DNA of 64,000 nt, taken from NCBI GenBank assembly GCA_032433765.1, contig JAVIAB010000025.1:32085615-32149614 (forward strand), read 5' to 3'. The stretch's first letter is position 1. Every line of letters begins with the position of its first letter. The stretch comes from Megaustenia siamemsis. Its lineage: Eukaryota; Mollusca; Gastropoda; Stylommatophora; Ariophantidae. The translations under genes were made by a program, and so were the position numbers. The notes beneath the pieces are model-generated. The model was not told where the DNA came from, searched no databases, and saw only the letters and a program-made list of their open reading frames with translations. This document shows, in pieces, positions 27,313-38,559 of this stretch.

Positions 27313-28130
27313 AGTGCCATCTCCGCGTCGAAGGTTGGCTACTATGGAGCGCCATTCCACTCTGTCTCTTGATTTGATGGTGCAGGTTGTCATAGGTTGA
27401 CATGTCCATCTTTTGATATTACTCGTCCATGTTAGTCTTAGTCTGCCTCTGCCTCTTTTACCTTGTATTTTCCCCTCCAGGATTACTTTTAGTAGGCTGT
27501 TGTGTCTTTTAACATGGCCCAAAAATGTCATTTGTCTTGATCTAATTGTGTTTTGTAGTTCTCTTTTCATATTTAGTTGTTTTAAACATCATCGTTTGTT
27601 TTCTTTTCCTTCCATCCAATTATACCTATTCTTCTGTAGATCCACATTTCAAAGGCTTCAATTTTCTGTTCTGTTTTATTAGACAAATGTCCTTGTTTCT
27701 GCACCATACAGGAATATTGAGAAGATGTAACATTTTACCATTCTTATTTTCAGCCCTGCTGATATTTGTTTTGATGTTAGTATATTTTTCATGGCATTAA
27801 AATTACGTTTTGCCATTCCTATTCTTTTGTTTATTTCAGTTGTACATTTTCCATCATTGGTTATAGTTAGTACCAGGTAGTTGTAGTTCTGAACTGTCTC
27901 AAGGTATATTCCTTCAACTTTGATATTTAATTGTAGGTCTTGAGAATTTTATTTGTCCATGATCATAGTTTTAGTCTTTTTGATATTCATATCTAGTCCA
28001 TATTTTTTGCTTATCATGTTTGTTTCATTAAGTAATTGTTATAGATATTTAGGATTTGCTGCTAGTAGTACAGTATCATCAGCATATCTTAGGTTATTGA
28101 TTACATTTCTATTCTATAGTTTCGGATATT
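27313..28130 (-). mobile_element. LINE-2 RT/C-terminal fragment
   Basis: Minus-strand non-LTR element. The RT motif LRYADDTVLLA is readable at about 28,050-28,085, followed after frame breaks by KCYIFSI, then MWIYRRIG and MTFLGHVKRHNSLLKVILEG. KRWTCQPMTTCTIKSRDRVE and WRSIVANLRRGDGTQ form the C-terminus (27,307-27,570 open). The 3' end GATGGCACTCAATGATGATG joins the 24-bp array directly. The copy is 5'-truncated with several stops. Confidence 0.82.
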
Positions 28131-28271
28131 GATAGAGACGCAAATATAGCAGTGTGACGTAGTCAGGTTATGTTGTTGTAGAGTTTCAGTAATGTTGTCG
28201 CCCTTCTTACTCTAGGCTCAGCTCCAGTTTTCTCCCTTTTCCATTTTTGGTTTTTACTTTGCTTGGTATGT

Positions 28272-28876
28272 CATCATCAAGTACCGGGCCTGCTGGCGTA
28301 GGTGATCATGTCTCTCCATAATTTTGTATCACAGTCATTTATCATTTCTGTTGTTGACCAAGCCATTCTCTTAAGCTGTCTGGTATTTTTTCTCTTTGCT
28401 TCCCTCTATCTCTTCGTCCCTTAATTTTTCCAGTTGTTACAATATATTCCAGCTGTTCTCTTCTCATTACATGGCCAAAAATATGATGATTGTTTCTTCC
28501 TATTATTGGAAATTAGCTCTCTTTTTGTTTTAACCTCTTTCAGAACATTTTCATTACTATTCTTAGCTGTCCATGGTATTCTCAACATTCTTTGGTAAAA
28601 CAACATTTCTGCAGACTCCAGTGATTTTCTTTTTTGTTGTCCTATTGTCCATGATTCACATCCATATGTTAAGACTGGCTCTACGTAACATTTAAGAATT
28701 CTTTTTTCTTGTTTCTATTGTCAAAAATGGATTGCATAGTATCTTCATCATTTTTTGGAAAGCTGCTTTTGTCTGAGCCATTCTGCATTTCACCTCTTTT
28801 GTACATCTTCCGTCTGATGTTAACAAAGTTCCCAAATATTTAAATTTATTTCTCTGCTTTAATACTGTTCCACTTG
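28272..28876 (-). mobile_element. LINE-1 C-terminal fragment
   Basis: Minus-strand copy of the LINE-1 family: LLTSDGRCTKEVKCRMAQTK at the right edge, then QRMLRIPWTAKNSNENVLKE and, in another frame, an LWRDMITYASRPGT end. The 3' boundary is CAGGCCCGGTACTTGATGATG. Frame breaks near 28,490 and others make it inactive. Confidence 0.8.
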
Positions 28877-28879
28877 TCT

Positions 28880-29400
28880 TGGTATGTAGTTACCAGATAT
28901 TCTCCATAGCTAGAGAAACCTCTTTATTTGATGCACACCTTGTATGGTATGTAGTTACCAGATATTCTCTTTATCTAGACGAACATTCATTTGATGCATA
29001 CCTTCTATGGTATGTAGTTACCAGCTATTCTCTTCATCTAGACGAACATTTATTTGGTACATACCTTCTATGGTATGTAGCCAACAGATATACTCTTTAT
29101 CTAGACGAACATTCATTTGATACATACCTTCTATGGTATGTAGTTACCAGCTATTCTCTTCATCTAGACGAACATTTATTTGATACATACCTTCTATTGT
29201 ATGTAGTTACCAGCTATTCTCTTCATCTAGACGAACATTTATTTGGTACATACCTTCTATGGTATGTAGCCAACAGATATACTCTTTATGTAGACGAACA
29301 TTTATTTGATACATACCCTCTATGGTATGCAGTCATAAAAAAATTCCCTCTAACCCGACAGCCGCATGTTTGTGTACATACCTTGTACATTATGCAGTCA
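28880..29400. repeat. 63-bp minisatellite
   Basis: About eight units of 63 bp with TATGGTATGTAGTTACCAGC, CTAGACGAACATTTATTTGA and TACATACCTTC. The plus strand stays open for 180 codons because 63 is divisible by three. The last units decay near 29,340-29,400. Confidence 0.9.
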
Positions 29401-29699
29401 CTAGAAAGTATGTCCCTTTAGACAAGCCCCTTTAATGGCTGTAGATCATAAACGTAAGATAAACCTGTCGTTTCTCGAGTCAAGATATTATCACTTCTGA
29501 TACTCGACAGAATAATTAATTGATTTGGCTAATGCAACCACCGGCTCATTGAACAACAGTGATTCCCAAACTGTGGATTATTGAGGTCTCGACGTGATTC
29601 CCTGGGTGCTACATAATGTTATTTTCAATAGCAGGTACTTTCACAGAAAACATTCGTGTCAATTTTAGAAAATGTTTTCTTAAACATTTCATTGGGCTG
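29401..29699. other. Unique spacer
   Basis: About 300 bp with no repeat structure or recognisable gene. Confidence 0.4.
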
Positions 29700-30066
29700 T
29701 TAGAAATGAAGATTGTAGGTTACATGGTAGCTAGAAATGAAGATTGTGGGCTCATGGTCGTTATAAACGAAGATTGTAGGTTACATGGTCGTTACAAGCG
29801 AAGATTATATTTTACATGGTAGTTACAAACGAAATTGTAGGTTACATGGTCGTTATAAACGAAGATTTCTAGGTTACATGGTCGTTATAAACGAAGATTG
29901 TAGGCTACATGGTCGTTACAAACGAAGATTGTAGGTTACATGGTCGTTACAAACGAAGATTATAGGTTACATGATCGTTACAAACGAAGATTGTAGGTTA
30001 CATGATAGTTACAAACGAAGATTGTAGGTTACATGATCGTTAGAAACGAAGATTGTAGGTTACTTC
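29700..30066. repeat. 31-bp minisatellite A
   Basis: About 12 units of 31 bp: GTTACATGGTCGTTACAAAC followed by GAAGATTGTAG. The first unit to show the period begins near GATTGTAGGTTACATGG. It is followed by a T-run. Confidence 0.9.
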
Positions 30067-30084
30067 CCTGTTTCAACGTGGAGC

Positions 30085-30089
<5 letters not shown>

Positions 30090-30121
<32 letters not shown>
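30090..30121. repeat. Poly-T run
   Basis: Uninterrupted run of about 32 T bases. It could be the A-tail of a minus-strand retrotransposed sequence, but I see no body attached to it. Confidence 0.8.
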
Positions 30122-30125
<4 letters not shown>

Positions 30126-30199
30126 GTGGGTAACTCCTTTCTGAAAATGATCATCAAAATGAGTCACAATGTTCTAGATACATAAAAGTGGCTCACTTG

Positions 30200-30419
30200 C
30201 TAAATGACTATTTTAAGAATGGATTCGATGTTACTTGACTATTATCAAAGTGGATCCGATGTTACTTGAGTATTATCAAAGTGGGTCCGATGTTACGTGA
30301 TTATTATTAATGTGGGTCCAATGATACTTGACTATTACCAGGGTGGGTCCAATATTACTTGACCATTACCAAAGTGGATCCAATTTTACTTGTCTATATT
30401 ACAAAATAGATCCAATGCT
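30200..30419. repeat. 31-bp minisatellite B, left part
   Basis: About seven diverged 31-bp units of the type GTGGGTCCGATGTTACTTGA followed by CTATTATCAAA. The array resumes after the LINE-2 insertion at 30,825. Confidence 0.85.
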
Positions 30420-30824
30420 CATCATCATCATCGAGTGCCGTCTCAGCAACGAAGGTTGGCTACCATGGAGTGCCATTCTGCTCTGTCTCTTTTACCTTGT
30501 ATTTTCCCCTCCAGGATTAATTTTAGTAGGCTGTTGTGTCTTTTAACATGGCCCAAAAATCGCATTTGTCTTGTTTGAATTGTGTTTAGTAGTTCGCTAT
30601 TTATTTTTAGTTGTTTTAAGACTTCATCGTTTGTTATCTTTTCCTTCCATTCAATTCTACCTATTCTTCTATAAATCCACATTTCAAAGGCTTCAATTCT
30701 CTGTGATGTTTTCTGATCTAATGTCCATGATTCTGCACCATACAGGAATATTGAGAAGATATAACATTTTGCTGTTCTTATTTTTAGCCCTGGTATTATT
30801 TGTTTTGATGTTAATTGTTACTTT
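30420..30824 (-). mobile_element. LINE-2 3' fragment inserted in a 31-bp array
   Basis: 5'-truncated LINE-2 copy of about 405 bp. The minus-strand frame reads MWIYRRIGRIEWKEKITNDE then MRFLGHVKRHNSLLKLILEG, and the 3' end is GGCACTCGATGATGATGATG. The sequence GATCCAATGCT lies on both sides (30,409-30,419 and 30,825-30,835), consistent with an 11-bp target-site duplication, although the array itself repeats similar words. An internal deletion has removed the KRWT...CTIK region. Confidence 0.82.
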
Positions 30825-31795
30825 GATCCAATGCTACTTGTCTATTATAAAAGTGGGTCCAGTATTACTGGACTATTATAAAAGTGGATCCGCTGTTACT
30901 TGACTATTATTAAAGTGGGTCCAGTATTACTGGACTATTATAAAAGTGGATCCGCTGTTACTTGACTATTATTAAAGTGGGTCCAGTATTACTAGACTAT
31001 TATAAATGTGGATCCGCTGTTACTTGACTATTATAAAAGTGGATCCGTTGTTACTTGACTATTATAAAAGTGGATCCGCTGTTACTTGACTATTTAAAAA
31101 AGAGGACCCGATGTTACTTGGCTTTTATAAAAGTGGATCCGCTGTTACTTGACTATTATTAAAGTGGGTCCATTATTACTAGACTATTATAAAAGTGGAT
31201 CCGCTGTTACTTGACTATTATTAAAGTGGGTCCAGTATTACTGGACTATTATAAAAGTGGATCCGCTGTTACTTGACTATTATTAAAGTGGGTCCAGTAT
31301 TACTAGACTATTATAAATGTGGATCCGCTGTTACTTGACTATTATAAAAGTGGATCCGTTGTTACTTGACTATTATAAAAGTGGATCCGCTGTTACTTGA
31401 CTATTTAAAAAAGAGGACCCGATGTTACTTGGCTTTTATAAAAGTGGATCCGCTGTTACTTGACTATTATTAAAGTGGGTCCATTATTACTAGACTATTA
31501 TAAAAGTGGATCCGCTGTTACTTGACTATTATTAAAGTGGGTCCAGTATTACTGGGCTATTATAAAAGTGGATCCGCTGTTACTTGACTATTATAAAAGT
31601 GGATCCGTTGTTACTTGACTATTATAAAAGTGGATCCGTTGTTACTTGACTATTATTAAAGTGGGTCCAGTATTACTAGACTATTATAAATGTGGATCCG
31701 CTGTTACTTGACTATTATAAAAGTGGATCCGCTGTTACTTGACTATTTCAAAAAGAGGACCCGATGTTACTTGGCTTTTATAAAAGTGTAAAAAA
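30825..31795. repeat. 31-bp minisatellite B, right part, with ~310-bp higher-order repeat
   Basis: About 31 units of 31 bp with GTGGATCCGCTGTTACTTGA and CTATTATAAAA, alternating with GTGGGTCCAGTATTACT units. A rare marker, AAAAAAGAGGACCCGATG, recurs near 31,095, 31,406 and 31,750, showing blocks of 10-11 units that were duplicated together. Confidence 0.92.
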
Positions 31796-31879
31796 TACAA
31801 TTCATGAAATGTTTTGGAGTTAAATGTAATTTGGTCCATGTTTCTTGACTACTGTAAAAGATGGACTCACTTACTGAGG

Positions 31880-32818
31880 TTTTATAACAAAGGAGTAATA
31901 GGTTACTTGAGTTTTGATGACAAGGTGTCATAGGTTACTTTACTTTTATAACAAGGTGACATAGGTGACTTGACATTGAGAACAAGGTGGCATAGGTTAC
32001 TTGACTTTTATAAGATTGTGTCATAGGTTACTTGACTTTTATAAGATTGTGTCATAGGTTACTTGACTTTTATAACAAGGTGACATAGGTTACTTGACTT
32101 TTATAACAAGGTGACATAGGTTACTTGACTTTTATAACATGGTGTCATAGGTTACTTGACTTTTATAAGATTGTGTCATAGGTTACTTGACTTTTATAAC
32201 AAGGTGTCATAGGTTACTTGACTTTTATAAGATTGTGTCATAGGTTACTTGACTTTTATAACATGGTGTCATAGGTTACTTGACTTTTATAAGATTGTGT
32301 CATAGGTTACTTGACTTTTATAACATGGTGTCATGGGTTACTTGACTTTTATAACAAGGTGTCATAGGTTACTTGACTTTTATAAGATTGTGTCATAGGT
32401 TACTTGACTTTTATAACATGGTGTCATAGGTTACTTGACTTTTATAACATGGTGTCATAGGTTACTTGACATTTATAACATGGTGTTATAGGTTACTTGA
32501 CTTTTATAACAAGGTGACATAGGTTACTTGACTTTTATACCAAGGTGACATATGTTACTTTACATGTGTAACCAGGTTACAATGTGTAACAAGGGTAACA
32601 ATATGACATAGGTTACTTGACATTTATAATAAGGTGACATAGGTTACTTGACATTTATAATAAAGTGTCATAGGTTACTTGACATCTACAACAATATGAC
32701 ATAGGTTACTTCGCATTTATAACAATGTGACATATGTTACTTGGCATTTATAATAAGGTGACATATGTTACTTGACATTTATAACAAGGTGACATAGGTT
32801 ACTTGAGTTTTGATTACA
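31880..32818. repeat. 31-bp minisatellite C
   Basis: About 30 units of ATAGGTTACTTGACTTTTAT followed by AACAAGGTGTC, with AAGATTGTGTC and AACATGGTGTC variants in alternation. It degenerates at both ends. Confidence 0.93.
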
Positions 32819-33780
32819 AAGTACATATAGGAGATCTGACAAGGTTTCCACCGTGTTCCGTGTGTTCGTAGTACTCCTGTTGTGGTGGTGATGGTTGTGC
32901 CGCGACAATGTAAGACCTTATAGTTTTCTTTCCTAAGATCGGTTACGCTAGGCGTGATCTGATACTGTAAAATACACAACAAGACTTCCCTTGAAAGATA
33001 AACGAGCGTTATTACAGCCCATATTCCTGGCGCCGAACTTCAACATTTTACAAAACATCATGCCGACACTGACTGGACTTATGGTCACACACACGCATGT
33101 TGCCCAGCAGCAATGTTACTCCCCGCTGGGTCCTAGGTTTAAACACGTGACTACCTAACCTAATGTGAACTGTTCCCCATTGAACAGCTCACTGCTTATA
33201 ATTTATCGTCGCTCACTTCTACTATCTCTACGACTCGTTATTTCTAACACAGTTACTTCCTGGGGCTATCATCTGCCCGCTGTACGCCTCGAGGTTAACT
33301 TCGACTGATGGAAACTCGTTAGATCTTAAACTTAGTGGTCTAAAACTATCTTGCTCTTGCCGTACCTAGACGTGTGTCTTCTCGGATCTACACCTCGATC
33401 CTATCTGAGAAAGCTCCTACTACTTGAAACATTATCTCTATTTCTACTGGGCCATGGGGTAGACCTATGGGCTGACCAACATGTGATCGCCTGCCTTACA
33501 TCTAGACGTGTGTCTTCTTGAAAAAAGCTCTCGATTCTTTGTGTTTTGTCCTTAAATATGGATCTTGTCCTCCAATCAAATATCACTTCCTCTAATTTCC
33601 ATCCAATCTACTTAATCTACGTGTATAGTTTCGCGTCTCCCAACTCACGTGTTATACGAGGATGACAATTCACGTTTTTCCCGTGGCATTCGTGCTCCCG
33701 GCTATCTGTTCACCTATCTCTGACTTGCCACTTTATCATTTCCCCTTATTTCTCGTGATTTCCGTCTTCTCGCGGCTACA
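32819..33780. other. Unique region between 31-bp arrays
   Basis: Nearly 1 kb of mixed-composition DNA with no long reading frame, no RT or transposase motif and no tandem structure. Two phrases related to ACGTGTGTCTTCT and GATCTTAAAC recur weakly at about 33,370 and 33,505. I cannot assign it. Confidence 0.4.
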
Positions 33781-36030
33781 TTGTGGTTACTTGGGCTTTA
33801 TAACAAATTACTTGGGTTTTATAACAAGGTGTCATAGGTTACTTGGGTTTTATAACATGGTGTCATAGGTTACTTGGGTTTTATAACATGGTGTCATAGG
33901 TTACTTGGGCTTTATAACAAGGTGTCATAGGTTACTTGGGCTTTATAACAAGGTGTCATAGGTTACTTGGGTTTTATAACAAGGTATCATAGGTTACTTG
34001 GGTTTTATAACAAGGTGTCATAGGTTACTTGGGTTTTATAACATGGTGTCATAGGTTACTTGGGCTTTATAACAAGGTGTCATAGGTTACTTGGGTTTTA
34101 TAACATGGTGTCATAGGTTACTTGGGTTTTATAATATGGTGTCATAGGTTACTTGGGTTTTATAAAAAGGTGTCATAGGTTACTTGGGTTTTATAACATG
34201 GTGTCATAGGTTACTTGGGCTTTATAACAAGGTGTCATAGGTTACTTAGTTTTTATAACAAGGTGTCATAGGTTACTTGGGTTTTATAACAAGGTGTCAC
34301 AGGTTACTTGGTTTTTATAACAAGGTGTCATAGGTTACTTGTTTTTTATAACAAGGTGTCATAGGTTACGTGAGTTTTATAACATGGTGTCATAGGTTAC
34401 TTAGTTTTTATAACAAGGTGTCATAGGTTACGTAAGTTTTATAACAAGGTGTCATAGGTTACTTGGGTTTTATAACATGGTGTCATAGGTTACTTGGTTT
34501 TATAACATGGCGGTCATAGGATCTTAGTACTTTTTTTTTAATTACAAGGTGTCATAGGTTACTTGGTTTTTTTGAACAAGGTGTCATAGTTTACATATTT
34601 TTTCTAACACGGTGTCATAGTTTACTTAGTTTATATAACAATGTGTCATAGGTTGCTTGGTTTTTATATCAAGGTGTCATTGGTTACTTGGTTTTATAAC
34701 AAGGTGTCATAGGTTACTTGGTTTTTATAACAAGGTGTCATAGGTTACTTGGTTTTATAACATGGCGTCACAGGTTACTTGTTTTTTATAACAAGGTGTC
34801 ATAGGTTACGTGAGTTTTATAGCATGGTGTCATAGGTTACTTGGTTTTTATAACAAGGTGTCATAGGTTACTTATGTTTTATAACAAGGTGTCATAGGTT
34901 ACTTGGTTTTTATAACAAGGTGTCATAGTTTACTTGGTTTTTATAACAAGGTGTATTAGTTTACTTAGTTTTTATAACAAGGTGTCATAGTTTACGTAGT
35001 TTTTATAACACGGTGTCATAGTTTACTTAGTTTATATAACAAGGTGTCATAGGTTGCTTGGTTTTTATAACAAGGTGTCATAGGTTACTTGGTTTTTATA
35101 ACATGGTGTCACAGGTTACTTAGTTTTTATAACAAGGTGTCATAGGTTACTTGGTTTTTATAACATGATGTCACATGTTACTTGGTTTGTATAACAAGGT
35201 GTCATAGGTTACTTGTTTTTTATAACAAGGTGTCATAGGTTACGTGAGTTTTATAACATGGTGTCATAGGTTACTTGGTTTTTATAACAAGGTGTCATAG
35301 GTTACGTAAGTTTTATAACAAGGTGTCATAGGTTACCTGGTTTTTATAACATGGTGTCACAGGTTACTTGGTTTTTATAACAAAGTGTCATAGGTTACTT
35401 GTTTTTTATAACAAGGTGTCATAGGTTACGTGAGTTTTATAACATGGTGTCATAGGTTACTTAGTTTTTATAACAAAGTGTCATAGGTTACGTAAGTTTT
35501 ATAACAAGGTGTCATAGGTTACTTGGTTTTTATAACAACGCGTCATAGGTTACTTGGTTTTTATAACAAGGTGTCATAGGTTACTTGGGTTTTATAACAA
35601 GGTGTCATAGGTTACTTGGTTTTTATAACAAGGTGTCATAGGTTACTTGGTTTTTATAACAAGGTGTCATAGGTTACTTGGTTTTTATAGCAAGGTGTCA
35701 TAGGTTACTTGGTTTTTATAACATGGTGTATTAGGTTACTTAGTTTTTATAACAGGGCGTTCTTCTCGAGAATGCATGGAAAAAGACCAAGAGGAAGACC
35801 CAGAAGAAGATGGATAGATGCAGTGACAGAGACATGTAATAAAAAAGGAAAATCACTAATTCAGACAATTCGAGCAGCACAAGAACGACAAATGATATAA
35901 ACCACGACACCTTTTAGGTATCAGTGAAAGAGAAAAGAAGAAGAAGAAGAAGAAGTTTTTATAACAAGGTGTCATAGGTTACTTGGGTTTTATAACAAGG
36001 TGTCATAGGTTACTTGGTTTTTCAGAACGT
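33781..36030. repeat. 31-bp minisatellite D
   Basis: About 66 units of ATAGGTTACTTGGGTTTTAT followed by AACAAGGTGTC, with TTGGTTTTTAT, TTAGTTTTTAT and ACGTGAGTTTTAT subtypes in runs. It shares the GTTACTTG...TTTATAACAAGGTGTCATAG backbone with array C. Interrupted by the LINE-7 fragment at 35,754-35,954. Confidence 0.93.
35754..35954 (+). mobile_element. LINE-7 3' end inserted in a 31-bp array
   Basis: About 200 bp encoding KRPRGRPRRRWIDAVTETCN and IRAAQERQMI before a TAA, the typical terminal peptide of a non-LTR element, then about 30 bp of 3' sequence and an (AAG)n tail. TTTTTATAACA occurs on both sides and could be the target-site duplication, but the array itself contains this word in every unit. 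Confidence 0.75.
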
Positions 36031-36412
36031 GTGTCGTTCTTTTCTAAATGTTGAGAAGCACTGCTCTAGAGGTTGTTCAAATAGGAGAGAAATATCTGAG
36101 CAAGAGAAGCTTGGTCATCGTGTCTCTCTAGTGATGTTGTGGACAATCGATTAAATGTGAGAACCCAGGGTTGCCACCTGGACAATGTTATTCGTTTCTA
36201 TAGTGATTGTCAAAAAGTGATATAGAGATAGGAAGTTAACACACATACACAATGACAGATTGACCCGTCCTTTATAATGGCTTTATTTTTGTGTTTCAAT
36301 TGTTATTATAAAGTTAATGAAGGGCAGGTCAGTTCACAAAGGCAGATAATACGAGTTGATACAAATACTAATAAATGAATATTATTATAAAGGGAAAATT
36401 CCGAGACGATAA
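36031..36412. other. Unique spacer
   Basis: Non-repetitive DNA after array D. No gene or motif recognised. Confidence 0.4.
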
Positions 36413-36681
36413 TTTAGCGAATAATAGGAGGAAGAGAAATGTTTTACAGCGCTCAGAAAAAATGACAAATAAACAACCAAAAAAAAAAACAATATATGGT
36501 CCGAGCCTGTACTCCTTGGCACTGCGCCTTGCCACGAAAAGCCGAACGCTTGGGAACACTGCCACTCAGCTAACTAAAAAAGTAGTTACTGTGGACAATA
36601 TCTTTCACACAGGTGTTCTCATGACTATAGCATAGGGTTACGATCAGCTCGGGAATAAATTGTATTTCTGTACTTTCCTAT
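36413..36681 (-). mobile_element. SINE-C-like tRNA-related repeat, left inverted arm
   Basis: Reverse complement of the repeat at 38,224-38,509. On the minus strand it reads AGGAAAGTACAGAAATACAA, then TTAGTTAGCTGAGTGGCAGT (box A-like), GCGTTCGGCTT and TGCCAAGGAGTACAGGCTCG. The box B region is damaged here compared with the right arm. It probably ends near TTCGCTAA. Confidence 0.72.
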
Positions 36682-36825
36682 TATAATATTCACATCCTAA
36701 AAACCACGGGAAACTACTATTCGTGAAACTTTTGTCCTATAAATGTTTGTCTACAACACAGAAGTATTCATCATAATAAAGCATCAGTTTCGTGGTTCTC
36801 CCTTAACAATCATACCGTTAATACG

Positions 36826-38180
36826 GACACACCGGTGGTACGAATGGGAGTTGATGAGGTGACCAGGGACAAGTTCATGACGTGCCTCGGAGTTAAGTTT
36901 GATCGCAGGCTGTGTTTTCGGGACAACGTTGACACTGTGATAACAAAATCCCGCAGATGCTTAGCCGCCTTGAAGGTCATGGCAGCTGCCAACATCGAGC
37001 AGAGGCTACTTACTCTTCTGTTCCAGGGATTAGTCCTCGCACCAATCGAGTATGCCATGGTAATTCTTACTGTCAGTACAACTCAAATTGATAGGCTAGA
37101 GAAAATACAGAATGGAGCCATGCGCATCTTATCTTGGGATGTACAAGGGACACTACCTGTGTAGCAATGAGGTATCTTCTTGACTTTCCAACCATGGATG
37201 ACAGAATCAAGATCTGGAGAGCACAAGCATACCTGAAGATTAGTACAGATAAAGAGCATCCATTGCACCACGTGCTCAACACAGGGAAAGGTGCCAGGCT
37301 AAAAAGAGGCAAATCATGGGTGGGCCGAGCAGATGTCATCAAACAGGTCTGTGGGCTTACCAATATAAGCGTTGATGAGGAGTGGATACCGGTGCCTACG
37401 TCATTCAAGGGGACTTTCTCGTGTATTGTCACACTCGACAGAAAAAGTAGAGAACAGAACTCGGTCATCGTTAATGCTGAGGTCAACAGTCTCATATGCG
37501 ATAACACCGATGAGAAAGAGGCAGTCATCTATACAGTCAGATCTGTAAGACGACACCAAAGAAGTGCATGGGCATTTACAGCACGCTCTGCAGGCAGAAT
37601 AGTCAAAGAAGACAGTGGTGCATACGTCATGACCACGAGTAGCATGACAATGGAGGTGATGGCAGTGACCAAGGCATTCAAATGGTTAGAGTCACAAGAC
37701 TACACCCACGCATGTATACTGAGTGATTCGATGAACATGATTAAAAAAGTGGAGGCGGGCTCTGTACGCATGCAATGGGTAGAGTCTTTGCAGAAGTCCA
37801 AAATACGTAAGGTCACCTTTGTCTATGTCCCTGGACATGCGGGAGTACGGGGAGATGAAAGAGCGAACAGGTTGGCTAGCTGCGCTGTCGTTGAGGACGG
37901 TCAACCAATGGATCGGGCTGACATCATCAATGCCCTCCGAGATGTGGGAAGAGCACAGGACTTCGACAAACACAGATCCACGTCACTTCTTCGGATGATG
38001 GAGATGAGGGTTAAGGTGGGCACAGCCAGAAATTGGAAACTTGGTGGCCGTGTAAGAAGACTTATCAACCAACATAGAACTGAAGTCGTCAGTCGCTGGA
38101 CACTGCGGGACTTGCTGAAGAGGGGATCTGAGCACCTATGGACATGTTCAGAGTGCAATGATGATGACCCTTAAATAACT
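36826..38180 (+). mobile_element. RNase H LINE (LINE-6) C-terminal fragment, inactive
   Basis: C-terminal half of a non-LTR retrotransposon with an RNase H domain. The first part (36,835-37,164) has DKFMTCLGVKFDRRLCFRDN and MAAANIEQRLLTLLFQGLVL. A frameshift near 37,130 leads into 37,134-38,174 (346 codons), starting with GCTRDTTCVAMRYLLDFPTM. RNase H runs from about residue 130: the usual TDGS is TVRS (Val135 replaces the first catalytic Asp), Glu174 and Asp198 (LSDS) remain, GHAGVRGDERA is present, and the final Asp is Asn245. The family C-terminus is HLWTCSECNDDDP. Catalytically dead. Elements of this type are, from memory, common in molluscs. Confidence 0.88.
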
Positions 38181-38223
38181 CAATAATAGAAGTAGTCAGC
38201 CCTACCGGGAGATACTTGTCTTC

Positions 38224-38509
38224 ATAGGAAAGTACAGAAATGCAATTTATTCCCGAGCTGTGATCGTAACCCTATGCTAAAGTGATGAGAACACCTATGT
38301 GAAAGATATCGTCCACGATAGCTAATTTGTTAGTTAGCTGAGTGGCAGTGTTCCCTAGCGTTCGGCTTCTCGTGGCAAGGCGTTGTGCCAAGGAGTACGG
38401 ATTCGAGCCTGCTACGGACCATACATTGTTCTTTGTTTTTTTCTGTTGTTTATTTGCCATTTTTTTCTGAGTGCTGTAGTACATACCTCTTCCTCATATG
38501 CTTCGCTAA
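38224..38509 (+). mobile_element. SINE-C-like tRNA-related repeat, right inverted arm
   Basis: Contains TTAGTTAGCTGAGTGGCAGT (box A-like), GCGTTCGGCTTCTCGTGGCA and GGATTCGAGCCTGC (box B-like), preceded by about 110 bp that includes TTTATTCCCGAGCTGTGATC and followed by a T-rich end. It matches 36,413-36,681 in inverted orientation over about 270 bp. The two arms bracket the RNase H LINE fragment. Confidence 0.75.
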
Positions 38510-38559
38510 TACTAGTTGATGTTGATATCTTCTTTGTTTACGTTGTTTTAGTGGTCGAT

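Noticed and set aside
25512..27320. 602-codon acidic repeat protein
   Set aside because: Looks protein-like (Asp/Glu/Asn octapeptide), but it starts in a LINE tail, ends in a random tail and has no unique domain. Kept only as a repeat note.
38333..38420. Possible functional tRNA gene in the right SINE-C arm
   Set aside because: Repeated in inverted form at 36,500-36,580 with a damaged box B, and embedded in a longer repeat.
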